Part shown: one piece after another, positions 1-11,810 of the stretch
Numbering within the stretch: the first letter of the stretch is position 1
Layout: every line of letters starts with the position of its first letter
From: Leptodontidium sp. MPI-SDFR-AT-0119
Lineage: Eukaryota; Ascomycota; Leotiomycetes; Helotiales; Leptodontidiaceae
Assembly: GCA_020726505.1 (NCBI GenBank)
Contig: JAHLEZ010000018.1
Span: forward strand, 1,116,001-1,180,000
Length of the DNA stretch: 64,000 nt
Direction: 5' to 3'
Position numbers and translations under genes: made by a program
The notes under the pieces: generated by a model
Database searches by the model: none
The model's input: only the letters and a program-made list of their open reading frames with translations
Told to the model about the DNA's origin: nothing

Positions 1-263
1 GGGAGGATTTGATGGCAATTCTTGGCAAGGAGACTTTTGGAGGAAGAAGCGTTGGTGATGGGCCTAAGGCAGGAATGGGATTGGTTGGGTGGGATAGCTT
101 GGAGGTGAGTTATGATTCCTCATCTGATACATGGCGGGGGCTGGACTGATATTTTCCATCATAGGAAGCAAAAGCTGCGTATGAAAACCCAGCAGCTAAG
201 GCTGCATTCGATCACTACCACAGCTTTGGGGAGTGCAAGGACGTCATGGTCCAACTAGCTTGA
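1..263 (+). CDS. 3' end of a small monooxygenase-like (ABM/EthD-type) gene, partial
   Basis: The window opens inside an exon that reads in frame from position 3 to 104, followed by a GTGAGT..ATAG intron (105-164) and a last exon at 165-263 ending in TGA. The 67 visible residues include GLVGWDSLEEAKAAYENP, which recalls the C-terminal strand and helix of small alpha/beta-barrel dimeric proteins of the antibiotic biosynthesis monooxygenase/EthD type. No catalytic residue can be checked because the N-terminal part lies outside the window. The splice joins codons in phase 0 with no stop, so the 3' end is well supported; the family assignment is only a resemblance. Confidence 0.5.
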
Positions 264-1753
264 ACGACTAAGAGGAGAACAGGACTTTGACTTAGCGTAG
301 GGCAGGCTTGGAAGATCAAGTGCGAAGTAGCTTTGCTGGCACAAAGAGATAGCAATGTTAGAACCATTTTGCTATGCATACTTTTCCTCCCTCGTTGAAA
401 TGATCATTTGTAGCAATCGTCAGATAATCTCGCTATCTTGACGATATAAGAAGAATTCTAGTATGTGGCCAAACATGCGCCTTGAAGTTCAACCAATCCC
501 CAGAACACGATAGATACATGCCCTCCAAATCACCTGACCCATGACATGTAGAAACCACCCATATCATCATCATCATCATCATCATTTTCTAGCCTTATCG
601 GCTTCCAAGCTGCATTACTGACGCTGATATCAAGCACATTATCTCTAGGTGGTCCATCATAGCTGCCTATCACTTCTTCTTCACCTTCGCCTTGACCCCG
701 CTCCATCCTCCTCGCTTTCAGCTTTTGACTAACTCTAAGATACCGCCTTTTTCGGCCCTGGATCTACTGTACCATGGATTAACTCGTAGATGACCTGCGT
801 GCTGCAACATATTTCGGATATCCATGCATCCTCTCTTACATGTCTCTCTCGGAGGCTTCCAGCAAGCTTACAGTCGGGTATGTTCACCAGTATTTTACAG
901 ACTGCCATCTTCATATTCGGAGAAAAAGTTAGCTATTGAATTAAAATCTACAAGTGCTGTATACCCATTCACCCATCACGCGATGTGGAATACTCAACTC
1001 ACATGAGTTTCTATCAGGTTCAAGAGCCACTTGATGGGTTTCAGCTGATCCAAGGTCACGTGGAATGCCAAGCTCTACGAAGTAGAATAGAGTTTGATTT
1101 AAAAGGCATAGAGGGCTCTAGAAGCGCTATTCTTCGTGTATATAAATCTCTTCTCACTCAGTCAGTATTTAGAAAGAGTGAGGCATGCAAAATATAAGAA
1201 TTTGATACAACTCCGCGAGATACCCGCATTTTTGGTAGAACCAACCCCTGAAGTAGTTTAGCGAGCCACAACAATAGAACAGCAGGTTTTCTAGTTTTTG
1301 TCCGTCTCACTAGTACACAAAAGGAAAGACACTTAAGACAGAGGATAGAATAATGTTACGAGATTTAAATACTATTAATTCAACACAGTCCAATGTCGTA
1401 CAACGTAATACAATAAATTGACAGCACGCTAACACGATAAAACAAAAACGCTCATTACGTCCTGCTTGTGTTTGGCTGATATTAAGGTTCTGCTCTCCGT
1501 GGTAGGACATGCAGATGTGGTGGTTACATCTTTTGGTAGAGACGTTGAAGTAGAGTGTGTCGGCACCGTACGTGAAGTACTCTAAGATTTCGTCGTAGGG
1601 TGCGCTGTTCTGCGCCGGGATGAGTTGTTGGACTGCAAGGCTGACGATGTTTGGGAATACAAGCTCATCGGGTGTATTATAGTCTTCTTTTTAGGTAAGA
1701 TCTTGCCCGATGGAGAGGACAGTGTTGGGTAGGGAGGGGGAGGAGTTGAGTTG
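264..1753. other. Intergenic; (CAT)n microsatellite, no convincing gene
   Basis: No reading frame here has domain-like content or splice structure. A perfect CAT/ATC triplet run of about eight units lies near 563-585. Short open frames at 824-1197 and 1310-1510 have low-complexity composition and were not called. Confidence 0.6.
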
Positions 1754-4468
1754 CTAGTCATTTGTGCCTCCCATTGATGTGTCGGCTTGGTCATTGATGT
1801 AGGCCAGCAGTGATATCCCCATTTCTTCGTCCGTGTGTGAGGAGTTGTTCGTAGCTACCTGGTTGGTCTCGGTGTTTACAGTGGAAGGATTAAGGCTAGC
1901 GTATCCATTTCCGACACTGCTAAATAGATTTTCTAGAGCTTGATCGACGACTTCATTGGATATTCGTCCGCCTGGTAGGATGTTACCATGCATGTCCAGT
2001 TCTTGTCTGAAGGTATTGTACTGAGCACCTCCTGACCAGACTCGATCTTCTTTCGATGCCCAATTCGAACTTTGCGCTTCCATCTCCGCGGAGGCGTTTC
2101 CTAACGCCACGGTGCTTGAAAACCCAAGCTGTTCGTCGATCTCATCCCAGTTTACAGGAGCCATGGGAGCAGGTTGCGGGATTGGTGGGTACGGGCTGAT
2201 ATAGTTGCTGGGTACCGATGGTGTACCCGCTTCTAGCATAGAATTTATACGATCCCAAGCATTTGTCGATACTTCTGTGTCTGGAACAAGACGCAACTGC
2301 GCTGGATCATATTCCATCACCAAGGGCTGTGCTTGGTATGATTGATCTTCAGCTATAGCAGAGCTGCAAGATGATCTAACACCGTGAAGAATGCAGGACC
2401 TACAGGGTGGCCCATCGTTGTCACATGCCCGTTCGTTCACGAGACATGTATCGCATGGAATCCAATCATCGAAACTCAAATCAGAAGCTGTTTCCACTAT
2501 CGGCCATCTCCCGCCTTCCAAGTCCGTATGGTAGCCACTCTTGAAATCGCTGTAAATCTTGTCTCCGTCATTTGCTGGAGTTTCGGGGGTGATACTGGTC
2601 GAGACTTGAGCCGTTTGCGTGCTGATGAATGTCGATCCGTCTTGTTGATGTTGCTGTAGACACTTGATTCCCATGCGCTTACACCTGACGCAAGGCGCAC
2701 CCACTTCGGGGATGCTGCAAGACGCGCGAGACGCCTCGCATCAAGCACACTTTAGCGGTGATTTTGGCTTCTTCCTAGTCCTAGAAGTGGAATGAGTGCT
2801 AGTTCCACCAGATCTGTCGTCCTTAGATCTCAAGGGTCTTCCAACGCCATCCCGCTGGTACTTCAATATCCTAGGCCCATGCACAATGGTGAAATCGTAG
2901 AGCTCGTCGCCGCTGTCATCTGGAGGTGATGGTGTTGGTAGCCTCTGCCCTAGGATTTCGTTCCAGGTCATAAAGTCAGCTCTCAACTTCTCTTGTGCGT
3001 TACGTCGGCGTACCGCGTTTCTCGCTTGTCGGGCCCTTGTCTCTGCTTTCCACATGTTGGCATAATCTTCGTCGTAGGTATTGAACCTCCCGTCTTTTCT
3101 GAGTTTTGAACGATGTGTCGTCTCATCCCTGGATATTTGACTTTTCAAGCGCAACCGCGCTTCGGCAATTGCCACTTTGTCGCCGTTGAACTGTCGAAGC
3201 TCTTCGTCTCTAAGTACTGGCATGACACGGTGTTCGATTCCCATGTTCTCTACAGCTCGCCTTATACACCTCCGGTAATGCGTTCCCCCCTCATAAAGAC
3301 CCTGCGGCCCGTCGTTGACATAGTAAGGGATGGTCAGGAGGTTCAACCGGACGTTGTTCTCACTGGTAAGGTTTTCGCTCCATTTTGGATCAAACGCAAA
3401 CCCAGTCGGCAGACCAGCAGCCGAATTCGGGTCCATATTGTATTTGGGCACGTCAGTTCTCGGCGCTCCTATTGATGTCGTCGCACTGGGTGCTATGCTC
3501 TCAAATGTCCCTCCTGGCTGGTCTACTAAACCTGGATTTAAGTCACGATGCCTCTGATCGCGCAATTCCTTAATACGGCGGTCAATATAATCACGCATTG
3601 CATCGTGGCCTGACATGGTTCCCCAACCTTTTAGTATGCCCTGGATTTGTTGGTACAGTGCATCATCCTCTAGTTGTCTTGGAACTGCCCTATTTCCGGC
3701 CATGTCGCGCTTGACTTGCTGTAGGACCTGACTTGAGAGATACTGTAGATGATGTATGTTGTGGTCGGTTTTATCATGACTCTGACCCTCTCGTATTCTC
3801 AATGAAATCTCCTCGTGGATCTGATCAGACGTAACTTGCGGATTCCTACTGCCCATACTTTCTGTGATCTCCTTCATCAGAACATCCAGTTCTGGGTCAC
3901 TGGCAAATGTATCCAGGGCCGATTCACCATTGCCCAGGTGCTGAGTGAGTTCTGTAAGAAGTTCCACGTGTCTCCTAAGAAAAGTCCTCAACGCCTTCTG
4001 CCTTCTGAGTTCTTGGAGCAGTTGAGGGGTAGTAGGCGATGCTTTTTGACCTGGATTTTGATTCCGAACATTTTGCACTAGACAATTAAAGATCGGATTT
4101 GCGAGGATTTTGGGTGGAAATGGATCCCTCGGCGGAAGTCTTTTAAGTTGATCCTCGAGCTCATCTGCTGAGACAGATATAACTGTCTGCTCTGCATATG
4201 AATCGGCTCCTGGGGCTAATAAATGAGCAGGTATAGGCTGGAGTGTGAAGGAGCTGTACAAGATCTTTTTCTTGTTCATATCGACTGGATCCACCCCCAT
4301 GAAAGTTGGACCGGCATGTCCATTCCTGAAGAGAGAAAAAAATGTTAGAAATACATAGGTTTGAGAGATGAAACAGTCTGATAAGGTGTAAGATTATACA
4401 AGAATGACTTACCAGTTTCTGCTATCGTTTGGATTGCTTGGGTCATGTGGCTGCTGTGGATTGGACAT
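1754..4468 (-). CDS. Fungal Zn(II)2Cys6 regulator with two zinc clusters, interrupted by an in-frame TGA
   Basis: Start ATG is at 4468. Exon 1 runs 4468-4413 and a GTAAGT..CAG intron (4412-4326) joins in phase 2 to exon 2 from 4325. The frame runs 546 codons to TGA (2743-2741) and then continues open in the same frame for 329 more codons to 1754. The TGA falls inside a zinc cluster: counting the stop as one residue, cysteines at 545, 548, 555, 564, 567 and 574 give C-X2-C-X6-C-X8-C-X2-C-X6-C. A second complete cluster follows at residues 643-672 (C-X2-C-X6-C-X6-C-X2-C-X8-C). Such clusters bind DNA in fungal transcription factors; unusually they are C-terminal here. The first 546 residues are charged, partly coiled and unrecognised. 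If translation stops at the TGA the product has no DNA-binding domain, so this is a nonsense allele, a readthrough gene or a sequence error. Confidence 0.8.
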
Positions 4469-5438
4469 GATGAGTGGATCTCGAGACTCAGGATAGGTGG
4501 TCTGCAGATATCGAATTGATCGTCGACTTCCGCTACGCGTGATGGTATTTATCCATTTTGAGAGACCAGAAAGGTATTTCTCAGAATAAGATAGACATGA
4601 TTTCATTGATCTGGTTTGTTCTTCGATTGAAAGGTTTTGGGCATCGTGTTCTTTGTTGTGAAACAATAGGTTGAATGGGTTGAAAGGAATATCTAGCCGA
4701 AAACAATGGCATGGTAAACAGTGAACAAAAGCACGACCTCATAATGCATACAAAGTTGTTGGAAAGATGATGCGTACCGCAGGGACGGGAGACAAGTGGA
4801 CCATGTGATGTCAAGGCTCGTCATTGCCTGAATCGGCTTGCAGTGTACTGGATTTCGCCAATGTCAAGACAATGACAATTGTTAAGCAGGATATGAACCT
4901 CGACACATGATAGTGGAATTTCGAATGACAACACAGTGGCCATCGGGCATCGCATCGTAGACCCCTCGACCCCTTATCAAGACGTTGGGTCAACAATCGT
5001 ATCATAAACCTAGCCTCTGGGAATGGAAGAACCCCGCATTCGGTTTACGATTGGGCTCATCTGAGAAACCCACGATCACCTGGTCCATCAAACAAACGGT
5101 CGTCTAAGGAAGGGTTGGCCACGGAGTGTTTTTAGAAAACTAAAAATGACGACGCGATTGATTTTGAAAAATGAAGAAGAAAAAGGAAAGGAACATAAGT
5201 CTTGCTTAGATATAACCCTGAAGATTTTGCAATAGAAGTGCAAGCACGTTCGATGGTTCAGAAGCAAAACGCGAACCTTCTATGGATAGACTCTCTCAAT
5301 ATTTGTTCCGAGAGATCATGTTATTCGTCTATTCTAGTGAGTGTATGTTCAATTTTCGTAAAGTAAATGTGAAAATATAGCAACATTTGACGTAAATAAT
5401 ACGAGGTTCAGATGCGAAGTTCAGATACGAATGCCTGA
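4469..5438. other. Spacer between two minus-strand genes
   Basis: This should hold the promoter of the Zn2Cys6 gene and the 3' end of the zinc-loop gene. Small open frames at 4581-5005 show no domain or splice support. No clear TATA element was identified. Confidence 0.5.
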
Positions 5439-7380
5439 TCAAACAGGCAATATAGACGTGCAGTCACTCGCTGGAGGCTCCACAACATCCATTTCACCAT
5501 CGGCACTCCAGTCAGAATGGGCTGCTTCCATGTCATCCGGGCCGACTGATTCCAAATCTTCGAAATCGTCCATGATGATGTCTTCTTCATCATCAAGGAG
5601 AAGTGGACCAGACCAATCATCATCATCATCATCCAACCAGCCAACGGTTTGAATGTCTCTGGTGAAATGGTCTGAGTGGTAAGCCAACTTTCCATCAGCT
5701 CCTAGAGCAACTTTCTTGTCCTTGAGACACTTTGGAGTATGGAGGCATCCAGACCGATGAGAAAAGCAGGTGTTGCGACTGATGTTGGTGCGTCCAGGCT
5801 CAACAGTTGTGTGGGCGGGGTTGAGACAAGTCCAGTTTCCGCAGAGATGACTCAGATGCCATTGCTTATTGATGAAGCCATCTTGCTGATGTTTGGTCAT
5901 CTTGTAATTGATGAGCTTCACAACAATGCCATAGTTGAGATAAATGGAGTGCTTCCCGTCTTTGTCGCTCCAGGCAAAGCGTTTCTGGACGCAACCAACA
6001 GGCCGGAACACTCCAGAGACATGGAGACGAGCAGGTGGTGGTGATGGGTGGAGCCAACAGTCATTGTCTTCCCGGAAGGGATCAAGAAGCCAATTTGTGT
6101 TTGAAACCCATTGGCGCATTGCTTTCGTAACGTTTGGCGGGCGATTGGGGGAAACAATGATGCGTTTTCGTTCCTTGCATGCAACTTTGTTCCAAGGTAT
6201 CTTGCCAACAACTGAAGTGCTACTGGAGATTTGAGGATCAAAGAAAAATGGGAGGGGTCTTCCATCCGTACATTGGGCTTCTTGTGTACATGTTTGTGTT
6301 TCCGGCAGATGGTCGTCGAGTGACTTGCCTGCTTGAGATGCTGGAGATGATTGAAGTGCTGGAAGACTGTGCGTATTAGATATGTCCCATTGAAATGTGG
6401 GGGAAATTGCCGTAAGATCTAGTCTTTCGACTGAATCTACAGAAAATATCTCCGAAGGTGTGTTGGATGGGACACCGTCTGGAGGGCCACCTCGTTCAAT
6501 AGTCTTGGCCACAAATGACCCCGAGACTTGCGTTGCTGGAAGATAGTCGTCAGATAGGAAAGCAGAAGATGTAAATCGCCGATGTGACTGACGACAAGGA
6601 ACTTCCTCGGATTCTAATTGCGAGATCGATGGTGACAGTTGAGGTTGAGTTTCTGGAAGCTCGTCATCTTGGGTCGGCTTAGTGGTTGGAGAGAACGCAG
6701 GTGATTGTGTGTCAGGAAGACTGGAATCACTGCCAGCGAAGTACTTTGAAGCTGTATAGATTAGTTGTAATGATGCTCAAGGCCAAGTGGTGTCAGTACG
6801 AATCACCTTGGAAGTATTCTTTGATTGACGATGCAATTTTTGGCGGCTGAATATCTGGTATGTGTAGGTCTGCACCTCGGCCTGAGACATTTCGAATTTC
6901 CAGGGAGCTGAAGATTCTACATTGCGTATCTGGGACCCTGGAATCAGACAAAGATGCGAGAATTGTGGACGAAGGCTGGCGATCAAGCACAGATGCAGGG
7001 TGACATTGGAGTGGAGCTGCGTCTTCACGCTGGGTGCGAGGAAGCATTGAGTCCGAGAGAGACATGGATTCGTCTTCGCCAAGAATCAGAGCGCGTGGTT
7101 CTTCTGGGTACACATCCAAGAGTTCATAATCGTCAAGACCGGTGGCTAGATGAAAAGATGAGGAATGTGTTTCTGGCAGAGGACCAAAAGTTTCAGAGAT
7201 TTCAGCCATTGCTGACTTTGGACCTTCCATACTTGTAGCATCTGGATGTGCAGTTGCCACGTTTTGAGCATTGCAATTGTGGTTGTAGTAGGTAGTGAAG
7301 GTGGTAAGTGATGAACTCTTGTTAATGGTCATGCCATCGCGCTTTCGAGAGGAAGATGGGTCCTGGGTTGAGGCCAGCAT
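5439..7380 (-). CDS. Zinc-binding-loop (homing-endonuclease/HNH-type) protein with repeated LPxTQ motifs
   Basis: Exon 1 is 7380-6807, the intron 6806-6752 (55 nt, GTGATT..CAG, phase 1) and exon 2 6751-5439, giving 628 residues. Residues 495-533 carry C-X4-C-X4-H followed by C, C-X-H and C in a WHLSHLCGNWTCLNPAH context. This matches the zinc-binding loop of His-Me/HNH homing endonucleases, which fungal genomes carry in free-standing nuclear proteins. The N-terminal half is Ser/Thr-rich and disordered and repeats D-x-x-[LV]PxTQ at residues 113, 149, 203, 223, 262 and 340, with a variant LPETH at 68. Two similar KxYF(Q/A)G stretches flank the intron. The C-terminus is strongly acidic (a D6 run, then DDEEDIIMDDFEDLE). 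An open frame just upstream (to 7730) could be an extra 5' exon joined through a 32-nt intron at 7394-7363, but that frame has no ATG. Confidence 0.7.
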
Positions 7381-7730
7381 TTTGATACTCCCACCTCGAG
7401 CCCCGAAGAAGTAGAAGCTGGACTTGTTCTGACTTGTTGATTGCGGAGTTGAGCTTCTCGCTCCTCAAATGCTTGGAAGCCTAGGATAAAGAACCGTCTG
7501 TTGTCATCGATGCTGACTGAGCATTGACCATTGAGCAATGAGTCGTGTAGATGTGTAGATGATATGAGGAGGTTGTGGAAGCCAGTAGAAGAGTAGAGAT
7601 GCAGGGTTTCTATGAGAAGACTGAATGGCTGTGATGATGCACGGTGAATGCTCACAGTGGCGTGGTGGTAGGCAATGAATACTGAAGTCTCCCGGCCGCA
7701 AAGCACAAAGGTGAAGGTCTTGCGATGCAA

Positions 7731-8407
7731 ACCACGAGGGGGGATAACATGGGATGGATCAACATGGCGGGTTTAGTGAGGATATTCCCAATTGAAGCTG
7801 CAAGAAACGTTGCGATGGGCGGGTCTCAAAGCGGAGGACGTGACGCTCGAGAAACAGTTGCCCAGCACGTGCAATGGAAATTCGAGGAACGTGGCTTCCG
7901 AATGTGGAAAGGTGTTGTCCAGCTCGCTGCTCGCTTGCTGTTCTGGTCCTGTCTTCCTTCTCTTCTCTTTTCTTCTCTCCACTCAACCTTACCTGCCCTG
8001 ACTTCACTCTTCTCCACCACAAACAACAACAAGAACGCGCGACTTGGCTGTCAAGATCTTCTGCCCGGTAAGCCGTCCGCAAGGAACTGTGCCTCGTGGG
8101 ACAGGTACTCTGCAGCGACGACAGCAATCGACCAGTCCCTGGGAATCTTCTTTTGTTGAATCCAGATACTGTCCCAGGAAAGACTGAGAAGCAACAGTCC
8201 CGCCTTGTAAACTGAACTCTCTAGTCGGGCGTTGCAGCACAATCCTCAACTGTTCTAGCAGCAGCTCAGACTTCGCACTCCGCATATTGCGCGACGACCG
8301 GTACTTCCGCCAAAAGCAACCGCCAACACGCGAAGGTGATTGATCAGGTCAAGGCCGAGATCAACCCGGTAGGCCACGCAGAGAATGAACCATGCTGATG
8401 CTTCCAG
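7731..8407. other. Divergent intergenic region with CT-rich leader
   Basis: This separates the minus-strand zinc-loop gene from the plus-strand CCHC gene. Positions 7955-8035 are strongly CT-rich and run into CAAACAACAACAAG, a typical fungal transcription start and 5' leader. Several ATGs at 8386-8400 precede the chosen start and would make short upstream frames if transcribed. An upstream exon ending at 8370 and joined by a 39-nt intron would be in frame but has no ATG. Confidence 0.5.
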
Positions 8408-9803
8408 ATGCCTATTCCATGTACCAACTGCCTCCGTTTTCACTATGGCGAGTGCCGCGAGTCCGTCAAGCAATGCTTCGAATGCAAAGGCTTCAACCAT
8501 ATCGAGCGATACTGTCCCAACAAGAAAACCCAGATCAGGCGTATCGCTGGGGAGCCATTGGCAGGTATGAGAGCCTGGTGTGAGATGCATGGTCTACAGC
8601 ACGATCCAGAGGTCAGCAAACCCCCGTCTTCTGGGTAATATGCTAGGATCGAAGACTTAGGTGGTGGTCCACTGAGTTGGACGAGTCGAATAGCGCTGAG
8701 ACACTGAGCAGTTGAAGAAACGGATCCTCAATGCATTGAAGACAAACCCTGGATCCGCAATTTTTGTCAACGATGTCTGTATTTATCTGGGAACGGAGAA
8801 ACCTTTTGATGTCCAGGATATGTCATCGCGAGGAAGAACGTTCGAGGATCGCTTCAAGAGAGACCGGGAGAGATCGTGGTCGCCACCTCGATACAGGCAG
8901 CCATCTCCTCAGGGTTACCGTGGCAGATCACCACCTCGCGACCGTGGACCTCCTGGATACTATGGCTCTCCGCGCCGTGGTGGGTACCGATCTCGCAGTC
9001 CAATCCGCCAGCGTCGACGAACCCCATCGCCATACCGGCTGCCATCTAATACGCCAAATCGTCAGCTAAACTACAGGCCAAGATCCCCAAGATACGCTCA
9101 AGACAGCAATGCTGTGGTCTTCGAGGCCAGAAACAGAGACAGAGGTGTAGACAAGAGGGCCGAGAACAGGGCTCCGCAGCGTGCCGCAGCAGGTCAACCA
9201 TCCAACCCCTCGGGACGATTCAGGACTAACATGGGACGTAGTCAAATTTAACACGCCGCCCACCCAGCCGAACTTCCACCAGATGCCCGACCTATTCGAC
9301 CCCTCTCGGGGAGGTCCTCAACGAATCGCCGGAAATATCCACAACATTGAACGAGGTAGTCCACTACAGGCTCTAGATACTAATTCCCAGGCCATGCCAG
9401 GTGTGATCAAGGAGTCCGAATCCCAAGTCACGAAGGAATCTCAATCTCAATCCCAAGCTGAAGCTTACCAGGGTTTTAAGGCAGCGCAGTTGCAAGTGAG
9501 TCCTCCCTCAAACTCATCGCAGACTGGAGCGTCCAATGTTGTCGAAGATCCTCACTTCGTGCTTGGAATCACCAGAGGAGCTGGTCGTGATGAGTAGGCT
9601 AATCGAACCCCTTCTTGCTTTTTTCCAGGACACAAGCTAACTCTGGTGGTAGAATCATGGTTGCCTACCAACAACGAATGACCGAAGTTGAGGAAGAACG
9701 CAGGGCAGACGAGGGCTTCCATGACCGCATGCCAAACCATGTCTGGGAGGAAAGCATCGGTATTCTCATCGCGGCGAAGAGACAGCTGCTTGCCGGCCTG
9801 TGA
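8408..9803 (+). CDS. CCHC zinc-knuckle protein with RS/RG-rich region
   Basis: I read four exons: 8408-8611, 8712-9192, 9242-9593 and 9629-9803 (403 residues, phases consistent). The N-terminus has two zinc knuckles, C-X2-C-X3-H-X3-C and the canonical C-X2-C-X4-H-X4-C (CFECKGFNHIERYC), a fold that binds single-stranded RNA. Exon 2 continues as LKKRILNALKTNPGSAIFV and then a long Arg/Ser/Pro/Gly-rich tract (SRSP, RGG, RSPP) typical of splicing or mRNP proteins. Exon 3 is Gln/Ser-rich, and exon 4 ends with a helical segment (VWEESIGILIAAKRQLLAGL). The first donor is GTCAGC. The second intron is 49 nt with donor GTCAAC and a CTAAC branch 13 nt before its acceptor. The third is only 35 nt (GTAGGC..TTTCCAG). 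These unusual introns make the exon joins less certain than the domains. A nuclear RNA-processing role is inferred. Confidence 0.65.
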
Positions 9804-10251
9804 CGTGCGACATCATGACCGGGTGATTGTATAGTATATGTGTGTGCACAAAGATGGACCAAAGGGAAGATATGGCATTGCTTTTAATTAACAAGACGCA
9901 GCAAAGAAAGAGTTGCGAGGCAAGGAGCATTGGGCACCGATGCCTCAAGTATGCGCTGTGCTGCACTTGGAGCATGAAAGGGAGTTTTGTAGAGTATTTC
10001 TCCACTTGTGGTGTTTGCTTGGCTTTATGGGGATTGGAAGATAGGAAGGTAGGAAGTAAAGAGGGATGAATGGGTGGATGTATAGACTTCGCATTCATGC
10101 ATAGCTAAATGAAGCTCAACATGATACACAGCTTCATTACTTGTGAAGACTGCCTGCGGTGATCTAGATTTCCCAACATCACACCGCCTTCAATCTATAT
10201 CCTATGCTTTAAAAAGCCGGAAAAGATCCAATAACTCACGCAGCCCACTCA
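9804..10251. other. Intergenic between convergent genes
   Basis: Convergent 3' ends of the CCHC and F-box genes face each other here. I see no gene, repeat or RNA. Short open frames on both strands are AT-rich and unstructured. Confidence 0.5.
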
Positions 10252-11505
10252 TCACGTATCAGGCATAGACCATAACACCTCTGCCGGCACACCATTCGGC
10301 CGCTCCATCTCGCCCTCTTCCATAACCTCCAAAAGATCGCTCGCATCCCTCCTTGTCTTCTCACTCGCTCCCCACGCCAACCTGACACTCACCCTCACAC
10401 TCCTCAAATCACTCAACCATCCGGCCTCCACAGCCTCATACAACACATTCGGCGGCATGTCCACATCAGCATTCGCGTCTGGGCTACACTCCAGATCTAG
10501 AATACGCAACGGATGCCCGTCTGGGATATTACCCGCTGTGAAGAGGAGTGGCGATATGAAATCCGCCGAGATGCGGAGCGCGAGGAGGGAAGGACAGAGC
10601 AGCAATAGGCCATCGAGAGATGAGGTCGATAGGTGATTCATAGGATGCCGAATCGTGAGATGTGTCAATCTCCTCCCCAATAATTCCAACACATGCACAA
10701 CGGAGTGCTGGTGTATCTGCGAACAGTGCTGTATACTCAACGTCCGCAGCGTATCCGGTAGAGTAGCCATATGCGTCCAGAGAAACCGATCCGTGATCCC
10801 GCCCGCTAGATGCAACGCCCCCAGCTTCGGGGGCCACACGTACGGCGCCGTATCCGTCTCTAGCTGATCCAGCGCCGACGAGCGCGGGAAGAACAACGTC
10901 TCTAGTTCTCGAAGATGCGAAAGTGTCTGGAAGAGGATCTTGTTCGATATACTCGCTGAGATCAGTGAGAGATCTAAGAGTCGCATCTCTGTGCATTTCC
11001 CCAGCGCCGCGAAGCTGTTTATAGCGAAACTCGCCTGGGGTGCGACGAATTGCTGGATGTTCCCTTTCAGACGCCCCAACAGCCGCGCGGTGAGTGATTT
11101 GCTTGAGTTGTGGACAAGGGAGCCCATGTCCAGGCGGTGGACTAGTGGGGAGAGGGGCGTGTGTTTTATGTGTGCGTTCTTCGAGGGACAGATTGTTCGC
11201 ACGAAGAGGGTGAAGTTGTTCGGTGTTATGTACGGTCGGTGGTAGAGGAGTGTGATGCTCGCGCGGTACCAAGGTCGTGAGGTGAGTGTGCATGCCCAGA
11301 AGGTGGGTTGGTTGGTTTGCCGGAGGGGGATGTACGAAAGGATCTGGGCAATTATTTCGGGTGGGAGGGGGATTTCGGGGCGTTTTGAGGAGGGCTGAGA
11401 TAATAGCTCTTCTGTTGCAAGCACCGGAGACCCCATGGCCGCGGACGGGAGTGTTGAGAGAGGCTTGTCCTCTGTTGGAGAGTTATGGTCGTGGAGGGCA
11501 ATCAT
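10252..11505 (-). CDS. F-box protein with leucine-rich-repeat-like region
   Basis: The single exon encodes 417 residues. The ATG at 11505 is chosen because it sits in a near-perfect GCCACCATG context; the frame is open upstream but without another ATG. Residues about 45-90 (IPLPPEIIAQILSYIPL...FWACTLTSRPWYRASITLLYHRPYI) match the F-box signature LPPEIxxxIL with the following Trp/aliphatic pattern. The rest has irregular Leu-rich units (LRTLSIQHCSQIHQHSVVHVLELLGRRLTHLTIR) as in F-box/LRR substrate receptors of SCF ubiquitin ligases. An adaptor role that binds Skp1 and recruits an unknown substrate follows from the family. The codon usage and length look normal. Confidence 0.8.
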   Translation of the reverse strand: MIALHDHNSPTEDKPLSTLPSAAMGSPVLATEELLSQPSSKRPEIPLPPEIIAQILSYIPLRQTNQPTFWACTLTSRPWYRASITLLYHRPYITPNNFTLFVRTICPSKNAHIKHTPLSPLVHRLDMGSLVHNSSKSLTARLLGRLKGNIQQFVAPQASFAINSFAALGKCTEMRLLDLSLISASISNKILFQTLSHLRELETLFFPRSSALDQLETDTAPYVWPPKLGALHLAGGITDRFLWTHMATLPDTLRTLSIQHCSQIHQHSVVHVLELLGRRLTHLTIRHPMNHLSTSSLDGLLLLCPSLLALRISADFISPLLFTAGNIPDGHPLRILDLECSPDANADVDMPPNVLYEAVEAGWLSDLRSVRVSVRLAWGASEKTRRDASDLLEVMEEGEMERPNGVPAEVLWSMPDT

Positions 11506-11810
11506 GGTGGCGAAGATCGATATTGCCTGATAATTGGTTGTTAGAATTCTGGATTGGCAGAATATCCCTATATATTCGTTGTTCAAGGAGAAGAAGACAT
11601 GATGAGTTCCTTATGCCGGAATTGTCAAAGCGTGGTCATGAATGGTATCCTGGATTCGGATTCGAGTGAAGATATCATGATCTGGAGGGGCAAGTTGCAG
11701 AAGACAAAGATCTACATTACGTAAGCAAGGCTATTACGAGATCGGGAACATTCGAACCTCACAGCATCGTGTTACATCCTTCAACCAACCCAGCCCATCA
11801 CACCGTAACA

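Noticed and set aside
2700..2760. An intron removing the TGA in the Zn2Cys6 gene
   Set aside because: The only GT..AG pairs nearby (36-66 nt) would delete cysteines of the cluster, while reading straight through preserves perfect spacing.
7725..8159. 144-codon plus-strand frame
   Set aside because: Lies over a CT-rich leader; composition is dominated by the pyrimidine tract and no splice joins it to the CCHC gene.
10529..11293. 254-codon minus-strand frame within the F-box gene
   Set aside because: Overlaps the F-box frame in another phase with no domain content.
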